Positions 61,887 through 64,000 of a stretch of DNA of 64,000 nucleotides are shown piece by piece (the stretch's first letter is position 1; every line of letters starts with the position of its first letter). The position numbers and the translations under genes were made by a program. Under the pieces are notes generated by a model, which was not told the DNA's origin, ran no database searches, and saw nothing but the letters and a program-made list of their open reading frames with translations. The DNA comes from JAWKHR01 sp041394725 (GTDB lineage Bacteria; Acidobacteriota; Vicinamibacteria; Vicinamibacterales; SCN-69-37). Where the stretch lies: assembly GCA_041394725.1 (NCBI GenBank), contig JAWKHR010000010.1, positions 1 through 64,000 on the forward strand, written 5' to 3'.

Positions 61887-62148
61887 CCGGCGGGCGCCGG
61901 CCGGCCTCGGCCTGCATCAGGGCGCGCACGCGCGCCAGCGCCAGCCGCCGGATCGGCGCCGGCAGCGGCGCCTCGGCGGCACGACGGCACAGCCCGGTCG
62001 TCCGTTCCAGCTCGCGCACGATCCGCGCGCAGCGGGGACAGTCGCGCGCGTGACGCTGCAGCCGCCGGCACTCGGCCGCGTCGAGGTCGCCATCGAGCGA
62101 CGCCGACAGCCGTTCCGCCAGCACCCGGCACTTCCCGTCGTCGCTCAT
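61840..62148 (-). CDS. zf-HC2-type anti-sigma factor
   Basis: 102 residues from ATG 62148, overlapping the sigma stop by 4 bases. Zinc motif RHARDCPRCARI (HxxxCxxC) near residues 32-41, with an earlier Cys in DLDAAECRRL. The rest is basic and Arg-rich with no membrane helix, so this is a soluble anti-sigma. Its end overlaps the convergent MoeB-type gene by 47 bases. It should bind the sigma factor encoded immediately before it. Confidence 0.82.
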   Translation of the reverse strand: MSDDGKCRVLAERLSASLDGDLDAAECRRLQRHARDCPRCARIVRELERTTGLCRRAAEAPLPAPIRRLALARVRALMQAEAGRRPPATRRSGATRRSRRTD

Positions 62149-62768
62149 GCCTTCTCCAGGTGCGCGCGCAGCATGGCGCGCGCGCGATGCAGCCGCATCT
62201 TCACGTTCGGCTCGCTGATGTCGAGCACCCGCGCCACCTCGCGCGTCGACAGCCCCTCGATCTCCCTCAGGAGCACGACCGCCCGATACGTGGGCGGAAT
62301 CGCCGCCAGTGCCTGTCGCAGCCGCCGGCCCAGCCACGCGTTCATCGCGATCTCGTCCGGCCCGCGCCCGTCGTCGGCCACGTCGAGCGCCCCGCGGCCG
62401 GCCCGCGCCGACCCTCCGGTTTCGCCCTCGATGGCGACCAGGTGGGCCGGCTCGTCCACGCGCCGCCGCCGTTTCATCAGGCAGGCGTTGCGCACCGTGC
62501 GGAACAGCCACGTCCGGAACGCGTCGGGCCGGCGCAGGCGCCCGACGTGCCGGTAGGTCCGGATGAGCGCCTCCTGCATCACGTCCTCGGCGTCGTGCGC
62601 GTTGCCGCAGACGAGCAGGGAGAACCGGAACGCCACCTCCTGCGCCCGCACGAGCAGGCGCTCGACCGCCTGTGGTTCCCCGGTGGCCGCGGCGCGGACC
62701 AGGGCTTCATAGTCGGCCGCCGGCCGCCGGGGGCCATCCGAGAGATGCGAATCGCGGCGTTTGGTCAC
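62145..62768 (-). CDS. ECF sigma factor
   Basis: 207 residues. Region 2 is FSLLVCGNAHDAEDVMQEAL followed by IRTYRHVGRLRRPDAFRTWL. Region 4 is IPPTYRAVVLLREIEGLSTR and EVARVLDISEPNVKMRLHR. The pair with a soluble zf-HC2 anti-sigma is of the common redox- or metal-responsive type. It is divergent from a TolC-type efflux gene (60 bases), which may be its target. Confidence 0.92.
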   Translation of the reverse strand: MTKRRDSHLSDGPRRPAADYEALVRAAATGEPQAVERLLVRAQEVAFRFSLLVCGNAHDAEDVMQEALIRTYRHVGRLRRPDAFRTWLFRTVRNACLMKRRRRVDEPAHLVAIEGETGGSARAGRGALDVADDGRGPDEIAMNAWLGRRLRQALAAIPPTYRAVVLLREIEGLSTREVARVLDISEPNVKMRLHRARAMLRAHLEKA

Positions 62769-62827
62769 GGGGAGTGCCCGAATTGTAGCCGTGTGACCAT
62801 CCGGCCGCCGCCCGCATCTCTGGGCCG

Positions 62828-64000
62828 ATGCACGCCCGGTCCTCGATGCTCGCGGCGGGGTTCCTCCTGTCGCTGTTCGGTGCGCCCGCCGCGGGGCAGG
62901 TGACCTCGCCGGTCCCCGCGTCGCCGCAGGTCCCGGTCCTCACGCTGGCCGAGGTGGTGACGCAGACGCTCGAGCGCAACCCGTCGCTGCGCGCGGCGCG
63001 CGCCGGGCGCGACCAGGCCGCCGCGGGATCGACCATCGCCCGCGCTGCCTGGCTTCCGCGCGTGTCGTTCGCCGAATCGTGGCAGCGCAGCGACCAGCCC
63101 GTCTTCGGGTTCAGCACGCTGCTGGCGGCGCGCCGGTTCCAGTCCACCGACTTCGCGGTGGACCGGCTGAACCACCCGGGTGCCATCAACGCCTTCACGA
63201 GCCGGCTCGGCATCGGCCAGACGCTCTTCGACGGCGGACGGACGCCGGCGGCGATCGCGGCGGCCGACGCGGACCGTGCCGCGGCCGACGCCGCCTACGA
63301 CCAGGCGGCCGCCGGCGTGGCGCTCGAGGTCGCGCAAACCTACGCGCGGGCCGTGTCGCTGCAGGCCGCGGTGCGCGCCGCGGCCGCGGCCGTGGACGCG
63401 GCCGCGGGCGATCACGCGCGCGCCGAGCGTCGCCGCGACGCCGGCACGGCGACCGAGGCCGACGTGCTCGCCGTCTCGGTCCACCTCGCGGACATGCGCC
63501 AGCGGCGGCTGCAGGCCGAGGGCGACCTCGCCGTGGCCATCGCGATGCTCAACCGCCAGCGCGGCGCCCCGGTCGGCGACGTCGTCACGGTCGAGGCGCC
63601 GGCGCCGCCCGCGGCCGCGAGCCTCGACGTCGCCGCGCTCACCGCGCGCGCCCTGGCCGGCCGGCCCGAGCTGCGCGCGGCCGATGCCGCCGTGCGCCGC
63701 GCCGAGGCCGAAGCGAGGCAGGCGCGCGCCGTCTGGTGGCCGAACGTGTCCGCGCAGGCCGGCTACGAGTGGAACGGCCTGACGTTCGGCGACCGGTCCG
63801 CGTCGTGGATGGTGGGCGCGGAAGCGCGGTGGGGCCTGTCGCTCTCGTCGGCCGACGCGGCCCGCGTCCGCGCCGCGGGGCACGCCGCCGACGCCGCGCG
63901 CGCCCGCCGCGACGACGTGCGGGCGGGGCTGGAGGTGGAGGTGCTCTCGGCCGTCCGCCAGCTCGAGGCCGCCCGCGCTCGCGTGGACGTGGGCGCCGAG
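62828..64000 (+). CDS. TolC/OprM-type outer-membrane efflux protein, 3' end outside the window
   Basis: 391 codons seen, open to the window edge. Signal peptide about 1-23. TLAEVVTQTLERNPSLRAAR is the typical outer-membrane-factor opening, and the two long helical hairpins are seen as AARAGRDQAAAGSTIARAAW and ELRAADAAVRRAEAEARQAR, with beta strands between (GIGQTLFDGGRTP; WMVGAEARWGLSLSS). This is the outer-membrane channel of an RND or ABC efflux pump; the inner components would lie beyond 64000. The adjacent ECF sigma gene is divergent. Confidence 0.88.
   Translation, partial: MHARSSMLAAGFLLSLFGAPAAGQVTSPVPASPQVPVLTLAEVVTQTLERNPSLRAARAGRDQAAAGSTIARAAWLPRVSFAESWQRSDQPVFGFSTLLAARRFQSTDFAVDRLNHPGAINAFTSRLGIGQTLFDGGRTPAAIAAADADRAAADAAYDQAAAGVALEVAQTYARAVSLQAAVRAAAAAVDAAAGDHARAERRRDAGTATEADVLAVSVHLADMRQRRLQAEGDLAVAIAMLNRQRGAPVGDVVTVEAPAPPAAASLDVAALTARALAGRPELRAADAAVRRAEAEARQARAVWWPNVSAQAGYEWNGLTFGDRSASWMVGAEARWGLSLSSADAARVRAAGHAADAARARRDDVRAGLEVEVLSAVRQLEAARARVDVGAE

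Overview
The window is very GC-rich and densely coded on both strands. Its gene set points to a member of the Acidobacteriota, most like the Vicinamibacteria lineage. The pointers are an ADOP-type MacB/FtsX permease with its PadR repressor, a Tat-exported TldD-like protein, CadC-like winged-helix proteins, Gly/Arg-rich inserts in exported hydrolases, and many secreted hydrolases. This placement is inference from gene content; no rRNA or tRNA gene was seen.

Layout. 1-537 is the start of a truncated membrane protein. 834-3865 holds a TldD/TldE pair whose tldE is frame-broken. 3993-11376 is a minus-strand MoxR/DUF58/BatA/DUF4175-type operon. 11408-15329 carries a carbamoyltransferase, an esterase and a membrane regulator. 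15549-23367 carries phosphoglycolate phosphatase, an outer-membrane protein, an SGNH hydrolase, an M19 dipeptidase, the ADOP permease with PadR, and an FTR1 iron permease. 23380-29508 carries PilZ, a GspE/PilB ATPase, OsmC, an acyltransferase, and a fasciclin gene divergent from an ECF sigma/anti-sigma pair that resembles the SigK/RskA/MPT70 arrangement. 29591-43600 carries a frame-broken M14 peptidase, a DGQHR (DndB-like) protein, a candidate structured RNA with a strong terminator, a hyuA-hyuB-MFS operon, a PQQ-propeller protein and an S41 peptidase. 43792-50827 carries a zinc-ribbon/RG-rich protein, fabI, a deoxyhypusine-synthase-like gene, a PIN-like protein, nagA, a DUF4097 lipoprotein, and divergent queC and queD. 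50879-54917 is an iron/manganese block: FeoB apparently split in two, a DtxR-FeoA regulator, and a second DtxR/MntR regulator, with two stacked palindromes between the regulators. 54956-64000 carries menG, a damaged stretch with a CoA-transferase, homoserine dehydrogenase, a SIMPL protein, rmuC, a MoeB-rhodanese fusion, a second ECF sigma/anti-sigma pair, and the start of a TolC-type efflux gene.

Two themes stand out. First, the intergenic space is occupied by several repeat families: nonamer G-run arrays, GATTGGT heptamer arrays, REP/REPIN-like palindromes and a 23-24-nt element. These repeats appear to form the ends or tails of neighbouring genes: the gph start codon, the GspE C-terminus, the acyltransferase stop codon, the lost N-terminus of the MoeB-type gene, and repeat tails in two proteins. 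Second, otherwise intact genes are broken by clustered single-base indels in a few patches (about 3150-3780, 4630-5470, 31200-31310, 52690-53560 and 55740-57250). This looks more like local consensus error than decay, and it should be settled before any of these genes is called a pseudogene.
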